Shown here one piece after another: positions 23,266-35,760 of a DNA stretch of 64,000 bases (the first letter of the stretch is position 1; every line of letters begins with the position of its first letter). The DNA is from Tetracentron sinense. Lineage: Eukaryota; Streptophyta; Magnoliopsida; Trochodendrales; Trochodendraceae. The position numbers and the translations under genes are program-made. Under the pieces are notes generated by a model. That model saw only the letters and a list, made by a program, of their open reading frames with translations. It was not told the origin of the DNA and made no database searches. Location of the stretch: assembly GCA_015143295.1 (NCBI GenBank), contig CM026564.1, positions 13,132,416 through 13,196,415 of the forward strand, given 5' to 3'.

Positions 23266-24162
23266 CCAACTCCCCTCCCCTTTTAAACGGTCGACAGAAA
23301 TTCCAAGGTAAAACCCCTGCTGTAAAACCTCTCATCTCCCTTGGTCTTGATCCCAGGACCTACCTCAAGCTCTCCCAGCAGCTGTAGCATCACCGGAGCA
23401 CCACCACCGCAGTTGCAAGCCACCACCTCTTTGGCTTAAACAGAGTACAGGGTAAGGACTTTCCCTACCCATGTTTTATTTCTTATTCCAATCCTTATGA
23501 GCCCCTGGTCATCTCCAGGGGACGTTCTATGCTTTTGTCGGTGTCTAGTTAAAAGTCTAAGCTCGAACAGGGTGTTCACCCACCTTGCCTATAGGCGTGG
23601 TGAACCCCTGCGGCTATAGCCTCTCCCTTGAGCTCATTGCAGACCACCACGAAGCTTCTGGGAGTCCCTCAGATCATGAGGGAACCCCTGGTAGCATTGG
23701 TGTGCACCCCCAGTAGCCACAAATTCTGTCGCGCCCCAAAATACCCCCTAGGAGTTTAGGGATACTTTAGGCATGACTAAACGTACCTGCCAGACCCTCC
23801 TGTTAAGAACACGATAATTACAGTACTAAAACAATGATAATCAGAGTGCGGAAGCTAAACATAAATGCGGAAGTGTAAACTAACTTTTTCATTTCTTCTA
23901 TAGTTCTCAAATGGTATTCCAAGTTAACATATATACAAAAACATGTCTAAGTCTAAGGTGGACAGGCCCACCTATCAAAATGTCACAACTACTCAAAAAT
24001 CCCCTCGCACTCTCTCCTCAACAGTAGTCAAGGTATGGCCACACGTCGAGGTCTCAATCTGCCTGAGACTGTAGTGGAATAGACGGCTCTCTCTCCTCTA
24101 TGTACTCTTCCTTGACCCAAGGCTCCGGGTCGAGGGCTCCCTCAGTACTTGCCGACATGAAA

Positions 24163-24194
24163 GTACGGCTGAGCATGAAATACTCAGCGAGTAC
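24163..24194 (-). repeat. Conserved 32-bp hairpin, copy in L2
   Basis: GTACGGCTGAGCATG then AAATACTCAGCGAGTAC. Same architecture as the L1 copy. Confidence 0.8.
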
Positions 24195-24461
24195 AAGCTA
24201 CTAGCTAACCATAACAATAATAAATACACAAAGAGTAATACAATACCAATCATCAGTTCAAGGCAATAGTAAAATCATGGAATTAAACAATATTAACCAT
24301 GGAGCAATATTATCATCTTGATGTACGTGCATGGATGCAAAAAGGCCGATAAAACTCATGCTTGGAAACCCAGGTCATGTCTCGGTATGCTCTGTGGAAA
24401 TCATGTATGCGGGCATGCATGAATGTCTTGTCATCATCTTGTAAACTTGCATCTTGTAACT

Positions 24462-24660
24462 TGTGAGCCAGAGGCTAGCACCCCGAATCCCCCCTGAGCT
24501 GCCAACCTCCTTGATATATGATTTTCTTGTGAGCCAGAGGCTAGTACCCGAATGTCCCTGGGCTACCAACCTCCTTGACAATATGTGTTTTAGAGGTTTT
24601 CTTGTGAGCCAGAGGCTAGTACCCGTATCTCCCTGGGCTACCAACCTCCTTGACATGCAA
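24462..24660 (-). repeat. 67-75 bp unit array in L2
   Basis: Three units starting GTGAGCCAGAGGCTAG at 24462, about 24529 and about 24604. Each has a GAGGCTAGTACCC / GGCTACCAACCTC dyad. Confidence 0.8.
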
Positions 24661-25643
24661 TATTTTCTTGTTGGTTATTATATGCACATGCTCTTGAAAT
24701 CTCGGTTCATGCTATCATGCATGCTCGTGTACGTGTCAATCGTGACAATCATGGAATAAGGATAATAAGAGAGATATGACATCACCATTCAATTCACAAT
24801 ATATGCATATGAGAATTTGAGTAATCAACATGGTATTTAAATCCATTCATCATTCATGAGAATACATGCATAAGGTCCCTTTCCATTTCTTCATTTAAAT
24901 CATTATTTCATAGTTTAGTCATTTCGTCAACACATCACATACATTATTCCTTAGTAGTTCATCTCCTTATTTTAATTGCATATTTTCCATCCAATCACAC
25001 AAGGGTAAGTTTGTTATTTGTACAATGCCCATCCTCCATTTCCAACTCACAACCCACACATATCATACATCACACATTCGGCATCCAATCGCCACATCCA
25101 ATCTCCCATCCACACATCCATTCCATTTCCCTTTTCTTGTTTATATTTGTTGAGTTAATACAATGCATAGGGAAGGAAAGCATAATATAAATAATCACCA
25201 TTTACAATAGAAAACCTAGATTATTGCTAGGGAAAGTTAGTAGGGTGTACTAACCTTGAATCAAGGCTTGATCCTTGGTAGAAACCTTGATTAAAGCTCC
25301 AACTTGCAAGAAGAAAGATCCTTGCTTGAAGAAGGCTTGGTGTGGGCAAGAAACCCTTGAAGTTGCCGTGGAAAACGTTGCCCTACCTTGGAGAAGGAGT
25401 CCCACACGTGCTTGAGGTTGGATTTTCGAAATCCAAGCTTTTAGGGATGCTCTTGGGTGCTTAAACCCTTGATCTTACTCTCAAATGGAAAGGGGGCTTT
25501 GGAACCCTAGTTTCTTCTCCCTCTCTCTCAAATATTCCTAAGTGTAGTGAATGAGGGCTCAAAGGGTCGAGCAAACCCTTATGGGTAAGGGTTTAACGCC
25601 CAAAAGACGAAAAAGCCCTTACTGAAATTTCTGCAAAAAAACG

Positions 25644-25835
25644 CGAAGATCGAGCGATCGGTGGTTAAGACCGATCGATCGGTTGCCTACCGAGCGATCG
25701 GTACTCTGACCGAGCGACCGGTCAAAAAAATACTATCTAGAAAATTTCCCCATACAAAATTTTTGATCGTGCAATAGTTACCGATCGATCGGTTTTGGAC
25801 CAATCGATCGCTGACTGAACCGAGCAATCGGTGCT
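25644..25835 (-). repeat. ACCGATCGATCGGT dyad array in L2
   Basis: Seven or so near-palindromes of the form ACCGATCGATCGGT or ACCGAGCGATCGGT. They lie just beyond the conserved CTGTTTTGACCATATCTTTT block. Confidence 0.88.
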
Positions 25836-27396
25836 CTGCAGGTCTGGACTGTTTTGACCATATCTTTTGACTCGCTCGTCCAATTTCGACGATTCAACTT
25901 GCGTTGGGTTCGTCTTTCGAAAATGAACATTTTTGACATTTCAGAATTTCCGATTTCTCCCTTAATTATTAATTAGACTACGAGAAAGACCAATTAGCTA
26001 CGAAAACGGTATTAATTAAGTATAGAAAAGTCCAGGGTGCTACAAATTTGATTTTTAGGAAAACCCAGAATGGCGGTACTCTCAGTACCACCATTCTTGG
26101 TAAGGCTTACTTCCATGCTGTCAGTGAAACTTCTACCGACAATCTGTTTTTGGCTTTGCCTTTTATGGGCGGTAGAACATCTACCGCCGATTAACTGTTT
26201 CAGTCGCAGTGACTTTGCAACCTTGTGGGGCCCACTCTAGGCATCCCCTGGGGCCCACACAGAGTCTGATCTCTTCCCAGGAGTCCCTCCTACACTCCCA
26301 TCACCTTGGTTCACCCCGGGTTACACCTTAACCCTAGTTAATAATGGCAAAAACACTGAACAAAAAAACACTGTATACATGTCGATGATCCAATTACCGA
26401 CATTATGTTTATTATTGTTCTGGGCTTTTGTAGGGGCCCAGGCCTGGTAGGAGGCCACTTTAGGCCCTGCCTAGCCCCCTGGGCCCACCTTGGATTATAC
26501 CAGACCCTTAACTGTGATTAAATCCACCTCCGGTTAACATTTAACCGCAGTTAAGCACCTCTTAACCCCCCAAACTTTTGGAAAATTAAACGGATATTCC
26601 TAAAAATATTATCGGACCATAATCCTGACTTTGACCCTCTCCCTAACCCTGGTTAGCAACCCTAACCACAGTTAGAACCCCTAACTGTGATTAGCAACCC
26701 TAATTATAGTTAACTTTGGTTTACGGCCTACCGGGCCTAAAAACCAAGTCTACCGGACTTACCTCGGCCTACCGAGCCTCGCCTTAGCCTATCGGGCTAT
26801 AACTCACTCACCCTTTACTGTGGTTAGCAACCCTAACTGCAGTTAGTTCGGCCTAATCCCGGTTAGCAACCCTAACCCGGGCCGGACTCCTTCCTAGTGT
26901 ATCGGACTACCCCTAAGCCTACCAGGTTTCATACCATGCACTTGACCCTCCTCGGTCAAACAAACCTTAGTCTACCGGACTAGTCCATATTAGCCACCCT
27001 TAGTGCACACACACGCCCATAGCCTCGGCACAGGCTCACGTGCCAGAACTATGCTCGGTCTGATCTCACCCTGTGAGTACGTAGGCAGCCCAACACGGGC
27101 CCGACCCCAGTTAGCTTTTCATTTCTTGGATTAGTGTTCACTTAAACACCTCGGCATTCTAAACAAGATTAACTTTATTTGGCTTAAACCCGGGGAGTAC
27201 GGAATGGTTGTAAAACGGAAGCCTTGGGGTGCCTAACACCTTCCCCGGACTTAACCGAACCCCTTATCCCGATCTCTCTCGTGGGCCAAGACCTTATCCA
27301 AAACTTCGGGGGACTTATCCCTTCTGAATGAATGGGTGGTGACTCTCGAAAACCCGTGAGACACAAATAATGGGGAGTGAATTTTCCGCGCTCACA

Positions 27397-27660
27397 CCTT
27401 GGTCTGATAGGCCCCCGGTTCCCAATAACCCGGGTAAAGCATACCAGACCTCTATCCGACTACTCTATCAGATCACATGTGCCCTGTCACACCCAATAAA
27501 AAAAATACGATCATCATCATCAACATCTTTGAATCTGCATACACAGTGCCACTTACACAAAGTCTGTCTTCATCCAATTAGATGGCAGGACCTTCAGGGT
27601 TTGTTAAGTCAATTGGCCAACCATCATGGCCCATGCATTTAACCTCTTAAGCGGCATGTT
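27397..27660 (+). other. Degraded leader of element B
   Basis: Directly after LTR3. The expected TGGCAACTCTGCTGGGGA primer site is not recognisable; the sequence reads TTGGTCTGATAGGCC instead. Similarity to element A's leader resumes near 27615 (CATGGCCCATGCAT). The ORF at 27370-27642 is chance. Confidence 0.55.
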
Positions 27661-29140
27661 ATGATAACCTCTAGAAAGTAATTAAAGACCTCACTCCCCA
27701 TTCAGTGTTTCACTTGGGCTCAGTACTACAAAATGGGATCCATCTTAGACCTATCCATGGTTAAACCAGATTGACACCTCATAAATACTGTCATCCAGTG
27801 TTGGAATCCATCCTACTTGATGTTTCATTTTCGGTAAGAATAAACTGTGTCCAATACTGGAAGAATTTCAGTGCATCTTAGGCTTAACCATGGATGGCGA
27901 AGCCATAATGTTATAAGACAACGTATAAGACAGACCTCTCAAGGTTTTCGCATATCAAGCCTACCTATTTAAAGCATGGTCCCAATGGGTCATACAATTA
28001 GATACCTATAAACTATCTTGAGGATCAATACAACTGTAAATGAAACCCTGACACCATAACAGCCGAACTACCCGGTATCAACGTCGTTGCACTGATAGTC
28101 ATGTTTTAATTGGTCTTTCCGAAGTGTCGTACCCTCGCCGACTCAATACTGGTAGGGGTTATTGAAGAGATGTGAAGCTCAGGAATAGTTGTCCTAGTCA
28201 TCCTCACAGAACTTCTCAGGGCTCTCGGTCGAGCCATAGACTGCCGAAAGGGCATCTTCCATATCAGTGCACCACAATTGCACCTCTGGTTGGTAGGACA
28301 CCTGCCTACATTCATCTCGGTGTCTGCTGACCTCCGTGAAGCTTATAGTCTACCCAAGAAGATTTCACAGAATCAAGGCTAGATTGTGTCTACAAATGTA
28401 CATCCGAACTCTCTACCAGTTTCTCCAAAACCTGATAGAGGAATATATTATATGAAAATATCGTAACAAGAAGATGATGCATGATCCTCGCCGGTCTGAC
28501 CAGCTCAACAATATATGTACCACTCTGAGTCATCCGCCAGTTCAGACTCCCTCAAGGTTTCCCGGTGATAGATAAGTGGGGAAATGATTGTGTTGACTTC
28601 ACTGTGCACTCTAAGTTACCTCTTTTGAGTGGAAGATCCTGACATTCCATCCAGTATGCCCGCCCCAAGAGAACTGCCTACACCAGTTTTAGCACCATAA
28701 AAAGGAACCATTCCCATAGTTGAGATGGTGGTTCCCTGGAGAGACACATTCCCGGGGAGATAGGTACAAATTCAGGAGAAGGAGAAGAGGCTAAGAAAAG
28801 CCCAACAAGCATTCAGGCAACAGGAAGCAGAGCAGGACCGCAAACTTCAAGTAATGCAGGGACAGGTCGATCAGCTGGAGCAGACAGTTTGATCTCTCTA
28901 GAAGAGACGTAGAGGCGATGCCAGAGAGACAGCCATCATCAGGGCTCAGCTCTATTTCTACCAAGAGCAACTAAAAATTGCAAAGGTTGAGATCACCGCC
29001 CAGATCTGACAGTTCGGATCCCGAATGTTCAATGCTGTTGAAACAATCGATAACATGGAGGTTGAGGTCACATCCCTCCAACATCAAATCATAGACCTCA
29101 AAGGTGTGCCTCGGCCACTTGACTTTGCCATCTCTGACGG
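27661..29140 (+). pseudogene. ORF1 of element B, heavily decayed
   Basis: Colinear with ORF1 of element A at DNA level: the start ATGATAACCTC, the GGTAAGAATAAACTG block near 27835, the CCGAACTACCCGGT block near 28065, the ACAGAACTTCTCAGGGCTCTC block near 28205, and the coiled-coil part near 28780-29110. Many stops and indels; no frame stays open more than about 60 codons. Confidence 0.65.
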
Positions 29141-29286
29141 ACCAGCCTATGATCAAGTCTTTTTTCTTCTTTTGAGTCGCACAATCCTATACTTTTAAGC
29201 ATGCATCAATGAAAAATATTTTTTAGCATCCTCTTTCATGCAAATCATGCATATTCATGTTTAGTCGTTGCATTCTTTTCAGTTGC

Positions 29287-30350
29287 ATGAGCCGACCCAT
29301 GACTCGTTCTATGATTGTAATTCTTGCAGAAGCAGAGGCCCTAGACGCAGTCTTAACAGGTCAATCACGGAAGAACCAACCGACACTAACCCATCTGAGA
29401 ACCATTAAAAATCAATGGTAGAACAGTCAGACCAGTAATAAAGAACAAATGAGATCCTGCAGTCTTATGATCAAGATATTGCAGCCATACAAACCAAACT
29501 TGACAGTGTTCTTGAATCCTTGAAGATTCTAATTGGGGCTCAATCTGACAGCCCTTCTACTAAAAACCCGACTGGAGAATCCTCAGAACAACCTACCCAA
29601 GAACCTCAGCCTATTGCAATTGTCATTCCTAATCCAGGGCACGCACCAGGCGAAGGGGAAGTAGATTATGAGTAGTATGATGGGGCAGAATAGCCCATGG
29701 CCTCCCATGTCAATCAAGACAGGACATGCCATCATCTTCGTACCCTATGTTGTCCCTCAGGGACCAACATGAGTACTCTGAAGCAACCCTACTCCACTCT
29801 GATGGTAACTTTACCAGTTGTAGACTTTGGCATTATCGTCAAGACAGGTGCCCGCATTAAAACCATCATCAAGAGTGGTGTTATCCACTCCAGTTTAAGT
29901 ATTGCTATCCCATAAAAAAACTCCATTAAGTAGGAATAGTGGTCCTAGAGGCTAGAGAAGAAAAGAAGAAGTGCAGATGGTGGCTCTTGTAGCACCAATC
30001 AGACTACCGGCCTCGACCGCTCAACCACAATAGCCAATATCGGAAAATACCTGGCTAGCCAGACCGAACTAGGGATAAGCCCGTCAACAGGAAAAGCCTC
30101 CTCAAGCCTTCATCCCTCTTCCTTACACTCTCAGTCAGCTTTTTGATTTTCTAACCAAGCAAGGTCTCCTCACTCTAAGGGGCCCGACCCCTATTCTTGC
30201 ACCAGACAAACAATGTCAGAATTACAAATCCGATCACCACTGCACCTTTCATCGAGGCCCAGGCCACGCTACTAACAATTACATAGGCCTTAAACATGTC
30301 ATCTAAGTTCTCTTGGATAAGGGAATGTTGAACTAGCCCTAGGCAACACC
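29287..30350 (+). pseudogene. gag of element B with the capsid core deleted
   Basis: ATG 29287 (MSRPMTRSM) matches gag of element A and follows the same TTGCATTCTTTTCAG. Homology continues to about 29720, jumps about 500 bp of element A (roughly 8790-9310), and resumes at CTGAAGCAACCCTACTCCAC (29777). The lost part holds the KYDG and WW gag-core motifs. A zinc-knuckle-like block (about 30236-30275) remains. With stops in addition, no functional Gag is possible. Confidence 0.75.
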
Positions 30351-30399
30351 AGTATCAACTCGGCACCACTGCCTCCACACAACGGATAAGTCAATTTTA

Positions 30400-31819
30400 T
30401 TGTGTGGGAATAGCCCGGGGCAAGGTAGCCGAGACCCAGCATGCTTATAGTGAATGATGACATAATCCGACCAGCCACCCTTTATCATTCGTCTCCAGTA
30501 CAGATCCTTGTTCTTAAACCAGACGAAGAGCAAATTGTCTATACTATCCCTTGCCCAGTAAACTGGCCCACATCCCTAGCTCAAGCCTTAACCTCATCCG
30601 ATCTCATCAAAATCCCCTACATCCCATCTCCACCTATCACTCTCGACCGTGTATCTGCCCCTCTCTCTCTCTCATCCTTGTGAGTGAAAGCATAGTCATC
30701 TTATCCGATCCGATAGAGTATACCAACCACCAGTGGCTGAGCCGACAAAAGACAAGGGGAAAGAGAAGGAGAAAGATAGGGTATCAGACCCTGAGAAAGA
30801 GGCGATAGACTTTGCCACATTACTAAAAATTCTGGAAAAGGTAGAAGAGTTCAATAACACCCAACAGTTGGGCAAAACTCCAGCCCAAATCTCCATCAAG
30901 AGTCTTCTCCTGACTTCCGAACATCACCGAAAATAGCTACTCTGAGTATTTAACAAGGCCAATGTAACACCAAGTATTATGTTCAAAAAACTAGGGCACA
31001 TGGTGGGGGCAAGTGCTAGAATCGAGAATCATCTCCTTCACAGAAGAAGAAATACTAGACAACGATAAGGATCATACCAGGGCTCTCTACATTGCAGTTT
31101 AGTGCATATTAATTGACAACGGCTCCGACCTAAACGTCTGCACTTTATCCACACTTCAAAACCTGAGTTTAAACCTTAGTCAGGTGAAGAAAAGGCCCAT
31201 GACCATCAGGGAATTTGATAACTCTACAAGGCAGAATCTGGGTGACATGGACCTAACCATCAGGGTCGGACCTGCTCAATTTACAGCAAACTTTCAAATC
31301 ATGAATGTGTCAGCCTCGTTCACTCTGCTCCTTGGAAGACCATGGATCCATGCGGCTGGAGCTATTCCCTCCCCTCTTTGTCAAAGAATCAAGTTTATTC
31401 AGGATGACCACTTGATCGTGATCCCATAAGAGGAGTTGGCAAATTCCTTCGGGGATGTCCAGGAGCTGGAGCAAGCCACTGCCTACATGACATACCAGTT
31501 TGAGCAGGTCAGTTCTATCGCTTACATAGAAGAGTAGAACATGCAGGAAGTACCGCCATTTGTCAGGATGATGGCCAGAATGAACTATTAGCCAGGATTA
31601 GTCATGGGAGTCAGAAATCAGGGAATAAGAAAGAGATATGTCCCTCCCCACTGCACACCGCCGTTCAGATTAGGGTACAAGCCCAAGTTCGAGGATTATC
31701 TCTCCAAACTGACAAAGAAGAATAGCCGGTCGGCGAAACCTGAACCCCGACCCCACATCTCTTTAATCATCATTGGCAGAACCTTCAAAGCCTACCTTGA
31801 CACCCCCTTGTACCCGTAG
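30400..31819 (+). pseudogene. Protease region of element B
   Basis: Linker SDPEKEAIDFATLLKILEKVEEF (30733-30936) matches element A. The active-site region (about 31110-31130) retains IDNGSDLNV in an alternative frame. Then KKRPMTIREFDNSTRQNLGD and [17 protein letters not shown] (31184-31429) read through where element A is frameshifted. The G-patch-like segment (about 31570-31640) is interrupted by a TAG. Ends near 31819. Confidence 0.7.
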
Positions 31820-32555
31820 TCAGTATCTCAAACCTCCAGCCCAGTGATGAGTCTTCAGGGATTCCAGATCCGAAAGTATTCAGCATGTCACAAATGTTCG
31901 ACGACCTAACTGTCGAAAATGCTATCAAAGCAGAAGATCAAGTGAGAGAGCAGGTCTACACCCTCTCCAACAATGCTGAAGCATCATCCAGTGGTGCCAC
32001 TAATCCATTAGTGGACTGAAGCTCTTACCATCGAGGTCATCCAGAGCTAGGGCAAGCAATTTATAGGAAAGGTTGGTTGGATCAGACAGTGACAAACACC
32101 ATCCATTCTCTTCTTCCTCTTCTATTTTCTCTTTGTTGCCGTTGAAAAATCAAAGTTGGCCACTCTAGGCCTCTTTTTGTTAGGTCAACATTTTATAAAA
32201 CAATAGTCATTTGTTTTATTAATGAAAATATGATGTTTTAACTCAAAATCATGCTTTACATAAGCATTTCAAAATTGGCTGATGACGAAACCACATGGCT
32301 CGTCCCCTGGAAGGTCTAGTGACCTGAAGCCACCAAAAATAATAGCAAGCATATAAGTTAAGCTAAATGATTTGCCAGGAAACCGCCTATGATAGGGCTA
32401 CCCCTGAAATCCTCTTTGAATTTTAAGAAGTTGAGTATGACGAAGAGTAGGAAGAGGAACCCTCCAAGAGATCCTAGACCTTCTTGAGTGTAATGAAGGG
32501 ATATTATAGTCCAACATTGAGGACACGGAGACTATAAACCTTGGATCTGAAAAAC
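31820..32555 (+). other. PR-RT spacer of element B
   Basis: Stop-rich, T-rich interval equivalent to 11628-12040 of element A, with remnants of the protease tail up to about 32090. No gene is visible. Confidence 0.5.
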
Positions 32556-32559
32556 AAAC

Positions 32560-33664
32560 ATGATCAACTTCCTAAAAAGCTATAGTGACGTCTTCGCCTG
32601 GTCCTATACAGACATATTTGGCTTGGACCTAACTTTGGTAGTACACAGAGACCAGTTAAGCAGAAACTGAGATGGATGAGGCCCGAATGGTCACGAGAAG
32701 TCAAAGAAGAAGTGGAGAAGTAGATCAAAGCAGGCTTCTTGGCAGTAACAACCTATCCAAAATGGTTAGCCAACATTACCCGGTACCCAAGAAGGATGGC
32801 AAGGTCCGAATATTCATCGACTACTGAAATCTGAATAGGGTCAGTCCTATGGATAATTTACCTCTCCCGTACATCGATATTTTGGTTGACATTATTGCAA
32901 GGCGTGAGACATTCTCATTTATGGATGGTTTCTCCGGATACAATCAAATCAGAATGATAGAAGAAGACCTCTTTCATCACACCTCGGGGCACATTCTACT
33001 ACAAGATAATGTCTTTCAGACTTAAGAATACAGGAGCAACCTATCAGAGGGTCATGACGGCACTATTCCATGACATGATCCAAAAACAGCTGAAATCTAT
33101 GTGGATGACATGATCATCAAATCACCAACTACTAGGCAACACCTTGAAGACCTGAAGAAATTGTATGATAGACTCAGAGAATTCGGCCTAAAGCTGAACT
33201 CGAGCAACTGCCTTTGGGGCCTCATTAGGAAAGCTCTTCAACTTCATAGTCAGCAAAAGACGCATTGAGATCGATCCAGCGAAAGTCAGGGCTATCATCG
33301 AAATGCCAGCTCCCCAAATTGAAAAGGAAATCCACGGATTCCTGGGCAGAATTCAATATATCAGCCGGTTGAGCTCTTTGCCTCCTCCGATATACGAGTT
33401 GATCTTCAAGCTTCTCAGGAAGAATGTACCTACAGTCTGGACAGACAAATGCCAAGAAGCGTTTGATAAGATAAAGCAGTATCTCCTTCATCCTCCAGTA
33501 CTTGTCCTCCTACACTAGGATGGCCACTATTACTCTATATCTCAGTACAAGAGACCTCTATGGGATGCGTTTTGGCACAACATGACAAGACAGACAGAAC
33601 ATAGTGCGCCATTTATTACATCAGTAAACGCTTGCTAGAGTATGAAGAGAAATACAGTCCTCTT
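32560..33664 (+). pseudogene. Reverse transcriptase of element B
   Basis: Follows element A at DNA level: SYSDVFAWSYTD near 32580-32615, KKDGK near 32790, the FMDGFSGYNQI equivalent near 32920, YVDDMI in a shifted frame near 33097, and EKEIHGFLGRIQYISRL at 33303-33380. Numerous frameshifts and stops. It ends at CAGTCCTCTTTTG, where homology to element A (about 13320) stops at truncated LTR L3. Confidence 0.75.
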
Positions 33665-33834
33665 TTGCGATCGATCGTCTAAAACCCAGAATCTGGGCAA
33701 GCTCACTGGAAGTTGGATGATCGATCATTTTTGGATTGACGATTGATCGCTCAGCCTAACGATTGATCGTCATCGCGTGACTCTGTTTTTTAAAAACACA
33801 AAAACAAGGGTTTTAACCCTTGGGCCTATAAATA
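33665..33834 (+). promoter_or_regulatory. L3 dyad array followed by TATA box
   Basis: GATCGATC-type dyads (GATGATCGATCATT, ACGATTGATCG) at 33665-33775, then TATAAATA at 33827-33834, about 50 bp downstream. Confidence 0.65.
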
Positions 33835-34689
33835 GGAAGCCATTTAGGGGTTCTGGATTAACCTAAAACCTAAAGGAGACTTGGAGAAGAGAAGGGAGAG
33901 GATTTGGTGATTTCCAAAGAGGGTTTGGATTGAAGATCAAGTGGAACCCAAATCAAGGTGGATCTTCCTCATCAAGCAAGGATTTCTCCATTTTCAAGGT
34001 GTTGTTCTTCCTCAAGCTTGGGATTCCAATTCAAGGGGGTTTCTTCAAAGTTAAGAGTTAATCCTCAAGGTTAGTACACCCTTCTAGTTAAGCTTAGTAA
34101 TAACCTAGGTTTTCTTAAGGATGAGTGTGTATTTATTGTGTATATCCTATTTTCTCGAAATCTATTACCATCCCTAAAATGTAGAAGAGAAATTGAAAGG
34201 TGATGGATGTGTGGAATGTTTGAGGCGATTGGATGCCGTGTGGATTGTGATGAATGTTGTGTGATGGAAAAAGATGGAAGGATAATGAACAAATAAAATA
34301 CACACCCAAGATGTTCGATGAAATGTGTGACAAGGAAAAATGTGAGTTTAATGACCTTAGAAATGTTGAATGCCAAGTGTTTGATGAAATGCATGAATGG
34401 GAAATTATTGAATTTAAACAAGACTATGAAGCATGATTTATGGAGTTTTTCCTAAATGGTGATTTTGATCAAATCCTCTACATATTGCTTCTATTCTCAT
34501 ATGACTATAGATAAAATTGAATAGCTATATGTTATCCCTTTAATCATCTATGTCATCATGATTGCCACAAATTGCTACACACAAGCATGCATGCATGCAT
34601 GAATTGTGGTTTAAATATGAGTATATGTACAAGAAACAACCAAGAATATGACACTTGATTTACGAAACGAATGATAAAGCCAAACATTG

Positions 34690-34990
34690 GGCCGGTCAAG
34701 GATAGGGCATATCTACAGATATGTCATATCTGGCTCACAAGAAAACAAACAAGACTAATAAAGTCGAACTTTGGGTCGGTCAAGGATAGGGCATATCAAA
34801 GGATATGTTATATCTGGCTTACAAGAAAATAAGACAAGTATGATAATGCCAGACAGAGGGCCGGTCAAGGATGTTGGTGTACCTTTTCTATTTCGCTGAA
34901 GGATACTTACGTATCCGGCTCACAAGTTGCTTTCTATTTTCGCTGAAGGGTATTTAAATACCAGGCTCACAAGTTGCTGCAAGGGTACTA
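34690..34990 (+). repeat. Hairpin-unit array in L3
   Basis: Units of the form GCCGGTCAAGGATAGGGCATATC...GATATG...CTGGCTCACAAG repeat with variation. GCATATC/GATATG arms form the dyad. Confidence 0.75.
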
Positions 34991-35302
34991 ACATCTGGCT
35001 CATAAGATAAGCATGGCAAGGCAAGTCAAGGCAAGCATGACAAGACAAGTGTGATTCTAAGCATGACAAGTAAGACAAGACACACATAATTCCCACGAGA
35101 CAAGAACAAGACAAGAATGGGTTTTAAACATGATAAACAAGTTTTGAAAACATGAAAAGATATTTTCAAGAAAAAGTATGAAACAAGAACACGGGTTTAT
35201 ACGGAGTTTTCGCATTTAGTCCATGCATGTCATGATCATTGCATTGTTTTAATCTGATACTATGAATTGCATTATGTTATTACTATTGCTAGTTAGTAGC
35301 TT

Positions 35303-35334
35303 GTACTTGCTGAGTATTCCATACTCAATCATAC
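35303..35334 (+). repeat. Conserved 32-bp hairpin, copy in L3
   Basis: GTACTTGCTGAGTATTCC then ATACTCAATCATAC. One outer-arm base has decayed. Confidence 0.75.
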
Positions 35335-35760
35335 ATATTGATGTTGGAAGGTACACGATTTGACATATACGCTCTGGGTCCTTGGATCAAGGAGGATTAC
35401 AGTGAGGAGGAGCCTCACGTGGACCCTATGGTGGAGCCTCACGTGGAGGCCAAAGACTTAGATAGCTGGCCTTACCTAGATGAGTATTGAGAGAGAGAGA
35501 AGGTTTATGATTTTGTATTTTGATAGGTGGGCATGTCCACCTTTACTGGTATGTTTTGTATCTAACTTGGAATACAAACTATGTATAGATAAGGAAAAAA
35601 GTTGGTTTACGCTTCCACATTGTTTTATCTTTCGCACTTTGTCCATGTCCCTATTATAGATGTTGATGCCTTGTTCAGTTGTAGGATGGTTTGCCAGGAT
35701 TATGTATAGTCACCTCTAAAGTCTCACCTAAGTCCTAGGGGGGAATTTTGGGGCACGACA

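Larger units (their letters stand above)
23727..26044 (-). mobile_element. L2: solo chromovirus-type LTR, 2318 bp
   Basis: Minus strand: starts TGTAGCACCCTGGAC (26044) and ends GGGGCGCGACA (23727). Flanks AATTC (23722-23726) and AATTT (26045-26049) are a TSD with one mismatch. It contains the conserved GTTGAATCGTCGAAATT block (about 25880), a GATCGATC dyad array, GTGAGCCAGAGGCTAG units and the 32-bp hairpin. No coding region. Confidence 0.9.
20002..27396 (+). mobile_element. LTR3: 3' LTR of element A, shared with element B, split by L1 and L2
   Basis: Three segments (20002-20239, 22986-23726, 26045-27396) join into one LTR of about 2.3 kb. It starts TGTAAGCACC after the PPT and ends CTCACA before element B's internal part. 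LTR4 starts with the related TGTAAGCTCC. TATAAAA at 23259-23265 is the likely promoter. The two gaps are solo LTRs L1 and L2. From 26058 onward it is colinear with LTR2. Since no second LTR lies between A and B, the copy serves both, giving LTR-A-LTR-B-LTR. An ORF at 27184-27366 (minus) is chance. Confidence 0.88.
33665..35760 (+). mobile_element. L3: 5'-truncated chromovirus-type LTR
   Basis: Starts inside the dyad array (GCGATCGATCG) and ends TTTTGGGGCACGACA at 35760. The usual TGTAGARCCCC start is missing. Element A sequence equivalent to about 13320-13877 is absent at this point, so insertion and deletion of both LTR end and flank go together; no TSD can be seen. It has TATAAATA at 33827-33834, hairpin units at 34690-34990 and the 32-bp hairpin at 35303-35334. 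Minus-strand ORFs 34071-34421 are chance. Confidence 0.85.
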
